NCBI GenBank assembly: GCA_964412455.1 | Contig: CAYPOT010000002.1 | Span: 1-64,000, forward strand | Reading direction: 5' to 3' | Length of the DNA stretch: 64,000 bases | From: JAAXXJ01 sp964412455 | Lineage (GTDB): Bacteria; Nitrospirota; UBA9217 | Shown: in pieces, positions 24,938 through 32,893 of the stretch | Position numbering within the stretch: the first letter of the stretch is position 1 | Layout: every line of letters starts with the position of its first letter | Notes under the pieces: model-generated | Seen by the model: only the letters and a program-made list of their open reading frames with translations | Told to the model about the DNA's origin: nothing | The model's database searches: none | Program-made: the position numbers and the translations under genes

Positions 24938-25156
24938 GGTCAAAATGGTTGTCCCGCGATGGGGAGGCCTGTCCCTTGCCAGGTCGTGACCGCTCCGTAT
25001 TAAGCCAGCGGTTTTTCAGTTTACTTTTGGCCGATATTCAGGAATAATGCACGGGAAGCATATTTGAGGCGCCCTTCTCCAGAAAATAGTGTTCTGTACC
25101 TGATGCTCGCTATCAGTCAGTTATAAATGAAATTCTTGCCAAAATGGCTGAATTAT

Positions 25157-25333
25157 CGGTAACGACTTATGGTTACGAAGCCCGTATCGTCAAACGTCTT
25201 TCAGGTAACGGTAATGCAAAAAGACCGAATGACATAACCGCTGGACGAAACGGGCGTCGTCACCGTTACCGTAACCTGCTGGTTCCGGCTTGCCCTGCTT
25301 TAGAGGCATCCGCCTCTAGCTGGGCTTGTCCGG
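25157..25333 (+). other. Candidate structured RNA or palindromic element ahead of a diguanylate cyclase gene
   Basis: A 21-base inverted repeat with three mismatches (25171-25191 against 25244-25264, core GAAGCCCGTATCGTC) is extended by a 7-bp stem CGGTAAC/GTTACCG (25157-25163 / 25265-25271). Inside is a GTCTTT/AAAGAC stem. A second hairpin follows, with TAGAGGC-ATCC-GCCTCTA nested in GCCC/GGGC and CCGG/CCGG. It matches no riboswitch I recognise; in particular the c-di-GMP (GEMM) core is missing. The rest of the 24938-25403 gap shows no gene. Confidence 0.4.
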
Positions 25334-25403
25334 GTTAGGGTATTCCCCTATTCGGGCTGTTGATGCTCCTTTTCCCGGCAAGCACTCCCTGAGGACTCGA
25401 CCT

Positions 25404-26668
25404 ATGCCGCTAACAAAGTGGCCCAATCCATTTCAGTATTTTAAGGACGTACGGCATTCCTGATCACCATCAGCGTGGTGGTCACGGTCGGCGTGGCCGT
25501 TATCTATCTGTTCCGCTATCAAACGGTGAACGAACTCCTGCTCGAGACCGTGCGGCACGAGGCAGAGTCCTTCGCCCAGCTCATCGTGCTCACCCGGCAC
25601 TGGAATGCGGCCTATGGCGGCGTTTATGTGGAAAAAAAACCGGGCGTCGAATCGAATCCCTACCTCAAGGAGCTGGGCGTCAACCCCGACATCCGAACCA
25701 CCGACGGGAAGGTACTGACGCTGCGAAACCCCGCGATCATGACCCGCGAGATCTCCGAACTGGCCCGCCGGGACAACATCGTGGAATTCCAGATGATCAG
25801 TCTCAAGAACCTGAACCCCGAGAACCGGCCCGACGATTTTGAAAAAAAATCACTGGAGCGGTTCGAAAAAGGCGAACGGGAGATCTGGCGGCTCGACCGC
25901 ACCGGGGATAGGCCGGTCTTCCGGTATATCCTTCCCCTCGCCATTGACCGTTCGTGCCTCTCGTGCCACAGCCGGCAGGGGTACAAGATCGGAGACATCC
26001 GCGGAGGTATCAGCATCAGAGTCCCCGCCGCGGGCCTGGTGGCCCAGATGAGGACCAATCGCAACCAGATCCTCATTGATGTTATCGTTACGATCGGCAT
26101 CCTGCTGGCTTTACTCTATTTCCTTACCTGGAAGCTTGTGGGACGGCTGGACGAGACACAAAAGCGGCTAAAACATATCGCCGTGACCGATGAGCTCACC
26201 GGCCTCAAGAACCGGCGGCATATCATGGAGCAGATGAACAAAGAGTACCAGCGCGCCGTGCGGACCGGTACCACGCTTTCGCTCATTCTCCTCGACATCG
26301 GTCACTTCAAAAAGGTGAACGACAGCTTCGGGCACGCCTTCGGCGACAGGGTCCTCCGGGCGGTGGCGGAGGAAATGCGGGAAGGCCTCCGGACCTATGA
26401 TCTCCTGGGGCGGATCGGAGGAGAGGAGTTCCTCATCATATCGCCGGGATCGACCTTGGACGAAGCGGCAGGGCTTGCGGAACGGATTCGGCAGATGATC
26501 AAGATCAGGAAGATCTCCGACAGGACCCGGGAGATCACCGTAACGGTAAGCGCCGGCGTCACCTCATTTAGTGAGCAGGATGCCACGGCCGATGCCATTC
26601 TTCAGCGCGCCGATGAGGCCCTCTACCTTGCCAAGCAGCAGGGTCGCGACCGCGTGGTATCGGTGTAG
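25404..26668 (+). pseudogene. Membrane sensor diguanylate cyclase (heme-type sensor plus GGDEF), frameshift near the start
   Basis: The continuous reading frame runs from GTG 25475. However, ATG 25404, with GAGGA nine bases upstream, opens another frame giving MPLTKWPNPFQYFKDVRHS then stop at 25461. Joining the frames by a one-base change between about 25451 and 25460 yields a natural N-terminus leading into the membrane helix (FLITISVVVTVGVAVIYLF). Numbered from 25475, a periplasmic DUF3365-type sensor follows with Cys161-x2-Cys164-His165 (CLSCH), a c-type heme site. A second helix lies at about 198-220. The GGDEF domain has GGEEF at 315-319 and an RTYD inhibitory site. The enzyme makes cyclic di-GMP. 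A sequencing error, a real mutation or use of GTG 25475 are all possible. Confidence 0.65.
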
Positions 26669-26716
26669 CGAACATCTTCGGCAAGGGACCTAACCCGGAC
26701 AAGCCGGAACCAAAAC

Positions 26717-26822
26717 TTGCCACAAAGACACGAAGACACGAAGAGAAGCCTGAGTGTTTTCGTGGTTTGATTAACTCGATAATTTTCAAGACGTTCTTTG
26801 TGTCTTAGTGCCTTTGTGGCGA
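26717..26822. repeat. Two-armed period-8 ACACRAAG element
   Basis: The left arm GCCACAAAG, ACACGAAG, ACACGAAG (26719-26743) faces the right arm CTTTGTGT, CTTAGTGC, CTTTGTGGC (26796-26820). It lies between convergent genes; a related hairpin occurs at 51482-51528. Confidence 0.65.
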
Positions 26823-26860
26823 AAATTTCCTTGCCATTTTGGGTAGAATTTGATTTGTAA

Positions 26861-28120
26861 CTAAAATATATTCTGGATGTCGCCAAAGACCATATCGATC
26901 CTGAACAGGATCCCCGGCGTGTATTCAAAGCCCCTGTCCCGCGGAAAACGGGCCTGCGGCGCGACCTCGAGGAAAAGCCAGTCCCGCCAAAACCGCTGCC
27001 GGTAGCGGAACACGAACAGTTCCTCGATCAACACATCGGTTGGCCGGGTATGGAAACTGTTGACCCATTCATACTGAAGTGCCCGATTGCCGTCCAGCGG
27101 CTGCCGCAGGAGAAAGCTCAGGGCATAGGGATAGCCGTGCATATTCTCTGTCCACACCCCTTCGAGGCTCGTCCGAAAGAACAGGTCATTGGGAAGGGGC
27201 CGCTCTACGTCGAACCGGCTCCTCACCTGCCATCCTATGTCCGTTGTCCACCGCTCTTCCTGAGTGAACCGCACGTCCCAGGGTCCATACTGCACAAGAT
27301 ACCGGTACCGTGGGCCCAGAAAAAGTTCCAGTTTCCCGCTGTGAAGCTTGACACCAGCCCGGATGCTGAGATTGCTGCGTTTCGTTTCCAGGGGAACAAC
27401 TTGGAGCGCCGTCGTAACGCTCTTTTCCGGAACCTTGGCGAGTTTGGCGGCGGGACTTCCCTGTGGAGATGATGAGGGATCGACATCTTCGTTCGGATCG
27501 CCCGAAATCACGAGACGTGTCTTGTGTCTGAGCTGGGGCAGCACCAGCCTGAGATCGAAGTTCGGCCGCAGATAAGCCATGCCGCCGCTGCCCTCACGGA
27601 ACGCGTCGAAGCGCACCTTGAACTGAGAACGGTTGACCTCCTCCTCATGGCGTTCATCGCCGAAGAAGGAATCCAGCCACACTGCCGAAGTCAGGAATCT
27701 CCGGGAAATGCCGCCGTGCAGCGCATCAACAAGCCCCTCGTCCGCATTGTCCTCGTCCTCAATCGCAGACGCCGATGGGGCGGCGGGAGCGGAAGGAACT
27801 GTCGCAGTCGGCCCGGTCAGAGGCTGGCCTGACATTGACGGCGCTGTCAGATTTTCCTCTTCCTGCGGCAGAGGCGCCGTCAGCTCGCTCCCCTCCTGGG
27901 GCGGTGCGGGAACGGACGGTACGGATTGTACATCCGGCGCTCCCGCGGAGGGTCCTGCCGGGACAGGATCTTCCGGCGCTGCCCAGGCATCGAATGTCAT
28001 ACCGGGAAGCACGAGGACCGTGAAAAGACCCCAGACAAGGACCACCATCATCGTCCGGAAAAGGAACGCGATGCTTGTTTCCGGACCTGACAGCATCGAA
28101 CTGCCAGGGACGCTTTTCAT
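26861..28120 (-). CDS. Putative outer-membrane beta-barrel protein, family not recognised
   Basis: About 420 residues from ATG 28120; the start is uncertain because no good ribosome site is seen, and Met codons further upstream are open. A hydrophobic segment (MMVVLVWGLFTVLVLPG) ending near AWA looks like a signal peptide. About 90 residues of Pro/Ala/Ser-rich linker follow, then alternating strand-like sequence to the end. The last residue is Phe (DIQNIF), the usual sorting signal for barrels inserted by BamA. Segments such as LELFLGPRYRYLVQYGPWDVRF and WLFLEVAPQARFPRDRGFEY look like membrane strands. I do not recognise a family. It stands alone between two sensor genes. Confidence 0.6.
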   Translation of the reverse strand: MKSVPGSSMLSGPETSIAFLFRTMMVVLVWGLFTVLVLPGMTFDAWAAPEDPVPAGPSAGAPDVQSVPSVPAPPQEGSELTAPLPQEEENLTAPSMSGQPLTGPTATVPSAPAAPSASAIEDEDNADEGLVDALHGGISRRFLTSAVWLDSFFGDERHEEEVNRSQFKVRFDAFREGSGGMAYLRPNFDLRLVLPQLRHKTRLVISGDPNEDVDPSSSPQGSPAAKLAKVPEKSVTTALQVVPLETKRSNLSIRAGVKLHSGKLELFLGPRYRYLVQYGPWDVRFTQEERWTTDIGWQVRSRFDVERPLPNDLFFRTSLEGVWTENMHGYPYALSFLLRQPLDGNRALQYEWVNSFHTRPTDVLIEELFVFRYRQRFWRDWLFLEVAPQARFPRDRGFEYTPGILFRIDMVFGDIQNIF

Positions 28121-28524
28121 GACCGGAGGTTTCTCGTTATTATCGTCAGACACGTCAGAGCACATTTCACAGAGAATAGGCAAACAGGTCCGGATTGTCA
28201 AGAGTGATGTGAGAAGACCTGCATGATGACCGGCCCGGACCCCGCCGGTCTCCGGCAAGGCCGTATCGCTCTTTGCGGAACAGGGCTCTGAACTCTAAAA
28301 TCACCAGCAATCAAAAACCATTATCCTAAAAACAAGGGTTGTTCTCACCGAGGCGCAAAGACTTCGGCGTGTGCTCAGCAGAACGCTCGCAAAGAAAAAT
28401 AAATAGGTGAAATTGATGGGCACCTCACCAATTCGGTGAAGCGCCTATGATCACAACTCTTTGCTTTTTCTCTGTGCTGTTTGTCTCTATGGCTAACTGC
28501 TCTTTTCAGGATCGAGAAACAGCA

Positions 28525-28557
28525 ACGGCCCCGAAATGCTTCGGGGCCGTTTTTTTA
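28525..28557 (+). terminator. Strong plus-strand terminator with no obvious gene upstream
   Basis: An 11-bp perfect stem ACGGCCCCGAA / TTCGGGGCCGT with a 4-base loop is followed by seven T. The only genes within 1.8 kb upstream read the other way. The rest of the 28121-28601 gap shows no gene; a short hairpin TCACC-AATT-CGGTGA lies near 28420-28435. Confidence 0.75.
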
Positions 28558-28601
28558 TGAGTAGGCGCCGGCGGGCGCCGGTCGCATGCGCGATGATTAT
28601 T

Positions 28602-29870
28602 TCAGCGCGACCGCAGCTCCGCGATCTCGCGGTCCTTTTCCGCAAGCTTTTGTTCAAGACGCACGTAGGCGGACATGTCGCGCGCCACCGCCTGGATAAA
28701 ACGCCTGCCGATCAGCGTGAGACCGACGCAGCTCACCTCGACCGGGACAATAACGCCGTCGTTGCGTTTCAATCCTGCATTCCTGAGCGACTGGCCTCCC
28801 TGGACCGTCTCGGCAAGCATGCCCTGCACCTGGGATGCATCGGACAGGAGCTCGGCAAGGTTCTTGTGAACGAGGTCGAACTTCCCCAGCCCCGACAGGC
28901 GCACGGCGTGCTCGTTGGCAAACACGATATCCGCGTTCTCGGACAGCACGAAGATCGCTTCGTTGGCGTTCTCCACCAGGGTACGGTACCGCTCTTCTGA
29001 AGAGCGGAGCTCTTCGGTCTTCTCCGTGACCCACTGCTCCAGTTCCACGTTCATCTTCCGGAGTTCGGTCTGCAGCAGTTCGCTCTGCATAGTGTTGGAA
29101 AGGATGCCGGAAAGGGTGGTAAAAAAATTGATCTCCTCGTCGCTGAAGTTCTTTGTTTTCCCATAGAGCAGTTCAATGACACCCATCAACGCGCCGCTGG
29201 AATAGACATAGAGCGGCAGGCAATAGAGGGACGAGTAGCTGGAAAGCGCAAGGCCCGGCGCTTCTCTGAATCGTTTGTCCTTGGTGAAATCCTTGAGCGT
29301 GACCGGTTCGACCCTGCGCGCCACCCACCCCTCGATCCCCTCTCCTTGCGGGATCCGCACCATGCCGACTGCCTCCTGGCGGTAGCCGTTGGTCGCGGCC
29401 AGGACCAGTTCGTCCTTCTTTTTCTCATAGTGGTAGATCAGGCAGACATCGGCAGACATGACCCTGGCCGTGATGTCGGCGACGTCCTTCAACCGATCGG
29501 GGAACTGTCGGGGCGAGTTCGCCGCATAGTTGGCGTCATGGATCCCCAGGAACTTGATGAAGAGGTCGTCCTTCATGTCCAGGAGCTCTTCCTGCTTGAT
29601 GCGCAGTTCGAGGTTGGCGTCTTCCAGTCTGCGGTAGTAGGGGGCGATCATGGTGCGGAACAGAACGTAGGCTATGATCGGGATGACCAGAAAGAACAGT
29701 ATGGTCATGGCAAAGCCCCGCGCATCATGGTTGAAGATATAGTAGCCTCCCACCGTGCCTGCGATAATGGCCGCCACCAGCACAAGGGCAAGGAGAATGA
29801 TACTGAGACCCTTCCTGCTCCCCTGTTCGACATCGGACAGCGGTCCGTTGCCACCGCGCCTGTTCAACAT
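28602..29870 (-). CDS. Membrane sensor with GAF and PAS domains, no recognised output domain
   Basis: The 422-residue protein has two N-terminal membrane helices (about 20-45 and 52-72) and a short coiled coil. A GAF domain follows (about 125-270, VMSADVCLIYHYEKKKDELV and EGIEGWVARR), then a linker coil, then a PAS domain (about 298-405, FVLSENADIVFANEHAVRLS). It ends in a coiled coil (LEQKLAEKDREIAELRSR) with no kinase, GGDEF, EAL or methyl-accepting region. The frame is open to a normal stop, so this is not an obvious truncation. It may act through a partner kinase; no such gene is adjacent. Confidence 0.75.
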   Translation of the reverse strand: MLNRRGGNGPLSDVEQGSRKGLSIILLALVLVAAIIAGTVGGYYIFNHDARGFAMTILFFLVIPIIAYVLFRTMIAPYYRRLEDANLELRIKQEELLDMKDDLFIKFLGIHDANYAANSPRQFPDRLKDVADITARVMSADVCLIYHYEKKKDELVLAATNGYRQEAVGMVRIPQGEGIEGWVARRVEPVTLKDFTKDKRFREAPGLALSSYSSLYCLPLYVYSSGALMGVIELLYGKTKNFSDEEINFFTTLSGILSNTMQSELLQTELRKMNVELEQWVTEKTEELRSSEERYRTLVENANEAIFVLSENADIVFANEHAVRLSGLGKFDLVHKNLAELLSDASQVQGMLAETVQGGQSLRNAGLKRNDGVIVPVEVSCVGLTLIGRRFIQAVARDMSAYVRLEQKLAEKDREIAELRSR

Positions 29871-29907
29871 TGAGCCTCCTCGTTACTCCGGAATAACCAT
29901 GAGTATA

Positions 29908-30759
29908 TCATTTTTTTAGGAACCGGAGCAGGCCATCGACTGCCTGTTCCATATTAACCGGCATTTCAAGGCCGACGCCGTTCTCCTTGAGCCTGTTGAA
30001 CAACTCGGTCAGCACCGGCGGATCGATGCTCGACCTCTTCAGCGCGTCAACCTGTGTAAAGATGTCCAGGGGCGTTCCGGCCGTGACAACCCCCTCCCCC
30101 CTGGCGAGGACATAGACCCGGTCCGCAAAGCTCCCCACGAGATTCAGATCATGGGTGGACATGATAATGCTCATCCCCTCCCGGTTGCGCCGGTTCAGTA
30201 TCCCCACCAGTTCGGCCCGGGAGCGGGTATCAAGGCCCTCGAACGGTTCATCGAGGATCAGGAGCTCGGGGCGCATGACCAGGGCTCCGGCCAGGGCCAC
30301 TTTGCGCTTTTCACCGCCCGAGAGGTAGTGGCAGATCTTGTCCCGCAAGTGGGCGATGCCGAGCTCGGCCATGACCGCGTCCACCATCCGGCCGGTCTCG
30401 TCCCTGCTGATGCCGTAATTCCTCGGTGAGAACGCAATGTCCTCCCGGACTGTGGGAGAAAGGATCTGCTCCTCCACATTCTGCAGAAGAACGCCGATGC
30501 GTTCTCGTATCGCGTTGTACTCGGTCGCGGGGTCCACACCGAAGACCGTCACCCTGCCTTCGTCCGGTTTCAGGAGCCCGAGGATATGGTAGAGCAGCGT
30601 GGTCTTTCCGGACCCGTTCCCGCCCAGCACCACCACCCGCTCCCCGCGGTTCACCACGAAATCCAGTCCGCAGATATGGATCTCCGTCGTGTCGGGATAG
30701 ATGTGCTTGAGGCAACTGACCGTTACGATGCTGTCTGAGAGCGTGGGCAATTTGATCAT
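29908..30759 (-). CDS. cbiO: Cobalt/nickel-type ECF transporter ATPase (CbiO-like)
   Basis: The 283-residue ABC ATPase has Walker A GGNGSGKT (46-53), Q-loop LLQNVEEQILSPTV, signature LSGGEKRKVALAGALV and Walker B LLILDEPFEGLD. The last 60 residues form an extra C-terminal region. The gene follows cbiQ by 20 bases, giving the order cbiM-cbiQ-cbiO. It supplies energy for metal uptake through the CbiM/CbiQ membrane complex. Confidence 0.9.
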   Translation of the reverse strand: MIKLPTLSDSIVTVSCLKHIYPDTTEIHICGLDFVVNRGERVVVLGGNGSGKTTLLYHILGLLKPDEGRVTVFGVDPATEYNAIRERIGVLLQNVEEQILSPTVREDIAFSPRNYGISRDETGRMVDAVMAELGIAHLRDKICHYLSGGEKRKVALAGALVMRPELLILDEPFEGLDTRSRAELVGILNRRNREGMSIIMSTHDLNLVGSFADRVYVLARGEGVVTAGTPLDIFTQVDALKRSSIDPPVLTELFNRLKENGVGLEMPVNMEQAVDGLLRFLKK

Positions 30760-30779
30760 AACATGTCTCGATTTCGCGT

Positions 30780-31484
30780 CTAGCGCCAGAGCATGACCGT
30801 CGTCAGAACCGCTATCCCTGTTCCCACGGGCAGCCAGTCATTCAAACCGATGGTCCCCACGGTCGTTTCCGCCATCTTACCGTTGTACCCCCGCACGACC
30901 ATGACCGCATAGAGCCGCGAGGACCGTTCAACGGCCCGGACCAGCAGCCCGCCGATGCCCTTGGCGATGTTCGCGCTGTTCTTCACGATGTTCCCCGGTG
31001 AGAACCCGCCCCGCAGCCGGATCGCCGTGCCGAAATTGTCCATCATGTCCAGCAGGAGGAAGAGCGTCCGGTAGGTCATGAAGAGCCCGGCTGCCAGAAT
31101 CTCGGGAAGAAACGCGCTCAGGAACGAAAAGATCCTCGGGTACGGGGTGCTGACAATGACCATCCCCACGGCGTACGCAGGCGTGATGGCCTTGAGCAGG
31201 AGTACGGCATAGGTCCACCCGTCGCCCCGGAGGCTGAAGGCGTAGAGCAGGGCAAAGACCGCGGCGTACAGCGAGAGAACCCCGATGACCGCCCAGGGGA
31301 GGCCAGCCAGCGCCGCGAGAACGATCAGCATGCCTGTCCCTGCGGCCAACGGATAGGGGTCCCTGCTCGCGACGGCAGCGGCAACCACGCACGCCAGGAA
31401 CAGGAGCTTGGACAGCACCGAAGCCCGATGGAACGGACCGGAGCCGTTGGCCGCCCAGTAGTCGACCCTTGCCACATCGATCAT
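30780..31484 (-). CDS. cbiQ: ECF transporter transmembrane coupling protein (CbiQ/EcfT)
   Basis: The 234-residue membrane protein has about five hydrophobic helices. The two cytoplasmic coupling patterns of EcfT-type proteins appear as FGTAIRLRGGFSPG and RSSRLYAVMVVRGYNG, each with an Ala/Val-Arg-Gly core that docks on the ATPases. ATG 31484 overlaps the cbiM stop in an ATGA junction, which fixes the start. It couples CbiM to CbiO. Confidence 0.9.
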   Translation of the reverse strand: MIDVARVDYWAANGSGPFHRASVLSKLLFLACVVAAAVASRDPYPLAAGTGMLIVLAALAGLPWAVIGVLSLYAAVFALLYAFSLRGDGWTYAVLLLKAITPAYAVGMVIVSTPYPRIFSFLSAFLPEILAAGLFMTYRTLFLLLDMMDNFGTAIRLRGGFSPGNIVKNSANIAKGIGGLLVRAVERSSRLYAVMVVRGYNGKMAETTVGTIGLNDWLPVGTGIAVLTTVMLWR

Positions 31485-32209
31485 GGGTCGCACCTCGAAT
31501 GATCGGTCCGGCAGGTATCCTTGTGCAGGGTGTGGGCAAGCAGGTCCGGCCTGACCTGGGAGATGAACCGGATGACCGCGCCCGTAATGGCTCCTTCGAT
31601 GATCCAACCGATCACGCCGAGGGACAGCACGACGACCGCAAAGGTCGTGAGCGATGCCGGGAGCGCAGCATCATGCCCGCGCTCCGTTTCAGCCTCGTGT
31701 CCCTGTTCGTGACCGTAGGCCTGGGGATCAACATGGGAGATGCCGACAATGGTGATCAGAAGCAGCGATACCAGGAAGAGCGCCAGGACCGTTGCTAGGG
31801 CAGCGCGCCAATAGGTTGAAAGCCTTTTTGTCAAAAGATAGAAGAAGGTGTGGCCGAGCATGGCCTCGGCTCCCAAAAGTATGGTGTTCAGGCCTAGCAC
31901 GGTGATCCCGCCGTGACCCAGAAATGCCAGCATGAGGTTCACGATGACCGCGGCGACGAATCCCAGCGAGGGGCCCAGGAGGATCCCGGTGGCGACGGAC
32001 AGGTTCAGGTGATAGGCGATGGGAATGATCTCGAGGGTCATGGCGACCAGCATGACCGCTGACAAAACGCCCAGGAGTGGGATCTTTTTCTTCATGTCCA
32101 TGCCGCGGAGCCGGTAGAGGCTGATGGCGAGCAGGCAGGCCATGACCAGAAAACCGGAGACCCAGAGCCAGACGGGAAGGATCCCGTCGGGGATATGCAT
32201 ATGCGTCAT
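31481..32209 (-). CDS. cbiM: Cobalt/nickel transporter substrate-binding membrane protein (CbiM/NikM-like)
   Basis: The 242-residue membrane protein begins MTHMHIPDGILP. In this family a Met-His-Ile-Pro N-terminus supplies metal ligands, so the true start may be the second ATG (32200) or the extra residues may be removed. Conserved blocks are NLSVATGILLGPSLGF and FLGHGGITVLGLNTILLGAE. A His-rich loop (GHEQGHEAETERGHD, about residues 175-190) lies before a last helix. No separate cbiN is present; the C-terminal helix could fill its role. Cobalt or nickel cannot be told apart, and no cobalamin or NiCo riboswitch is visible upstream. Confidence 0.88.
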   Translation of the reverse strand: MTHMHIPDGILPVWLWVSGFLVMACLLAISLYRLRGMDMKKKIPLLGVLSAVMLVAMTLEIIPIAYHLNLSVATGILLGPSLGFVAAVIVNLMLAFLGHGGITVLGLNTILLGAEAMLGHTFFYLLTKRLSTYWRAALATVLALFLVSLLLITIVGISHVDPQAYGHEQGHEAETERGHDAALPASLTTFAVVVLSLGVIGWIIEGAITGAVIRFISQVRPDLLAHTLHKDTCRTDHSRCDP

Positions 32210-32229
32210 AAAGATACCTTGAAAAACGA

Positions 32230-32370
32230 GAGGTCAGACGACAAACGGTCAGATATCAGATGTTCAGACGACAGACTGAAGAAGGTTCTGTCTGCTATCT
32301 GTTGTTTTTCTTCTGTCTGTTGTCTTCGTTGTTTGTTTGTAGTCTGTTGTCTGTAGTCTGGTGTCTGCTA
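32230..32370. repeat. Two-armed period-7 CAGACNN repeat upstream of cbiM
   Basis: The left arm contains GTCAGACGACAAACGGTCAG and CAGACGACAGACTG. The longer right arm contains TTCTGTCTGCTATCTGTTG and repeated GTCTGTTGTCTGTAGTCTG. It fills the 158-base gap between two minus-strand genes. Confidence 0.7.
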
Positions 32371-32763
32371 GTCCCGTCCGTCCCCGCCCTTCCGGGTTGA
32401 ACTGATATAGACCATTCTGCCGTCTCCCCCGATAAAGATGTTGAGAAGCCAGCTCACGATGCTGATCACCAGCGACCCCCAGAATGCCGCGCGGAATGTC
32501 TCAATGGTGAACCCGGGGACCAGGTCTGCGACGATCGTGAGCATAAAGGCGTTGATCACGAGGGTGAACAGGCCGAGGGTGAGTATGTTGATCGGCAGGG
32601 TCAGGAGCAGCACCACCGGCCTGAGGATGGCATTCACCACGCCCAGTATCCCGGCGGCCAGGATCCCCATGCCGAGGCTTTTGATCCTGATACCGTCAAT
32701 GAGAGACGCGGCGGCCATCAAGGCCAGCAGGTTCATGGACCATCTCAGAAAGAAACCGATCAT
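32368..32763 (-). CDS. Phage-holin-like (4-TM superfamily IV) small membrane protein
   Basis: The 131-residue protein has four hydrophobic segments (about residues 5-22, 30-46, 50-78, 92-110), with LGVVNAILRPVVLLLTLPIN typical of this family. Despite the database name it is a common chromosomal gene and nothing phage-like is nearby. The function is not known. It reads toward cbiM but is separated from it by no more than repeat DNA downstream and has a free upstream region. Confidence 0.75.
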   Translation of the reverse strand: MIGFFLRWSMNLLALMAAASLIDGIRIKSLGMGILAAGILGVVNAILRPVVLLLTLPINILTLGLFTLVINAFMLTIVADLVPGFTIETFRAAFWGSLVISIVSWLLNIFIGGDGRMVYISSTRKGGDGRD

Positions 32764-32893
32764 GCTGCCTCCAAGGGCTCAGATAGTAGCATACTTACCC
32801 GGTGTTTGCAACCGAAGGCGATCCATCCGGGACGGTATGCAGCGGGTAAAAATACTGGTCAGGATGCGCGACGACAAAATGACCAACGGAACA

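Noticed and set aside
25157..25350. Cyclic di-GMP (GEMM) riboswitch ahead of the diguanylate cyclase
   Set aside because: The conserved GEMM-I core and tetraloop/receptor sequences are missing; only generic stems are seen.
25431..25463. Programmed -1 frameshift in the cyclase gene
   Set aside because: No X-XXY-YYZ slippery heptamer fits the zero frame near the junction, so a mutation or sequencing error is simpler.
32210..32370. Cobalamin or NiCo riboswitch upstream of the metal importer
   Set aside because: The gap is almost entirely a CAGAC-family hairpin and shows no B12-box or NiCo-type sequence.
32368..32763. Prophage suggested by a holin-like protein
   Set aside because: The family is widespread in chromosomes and no phage structural, lysis or integration gene is near.
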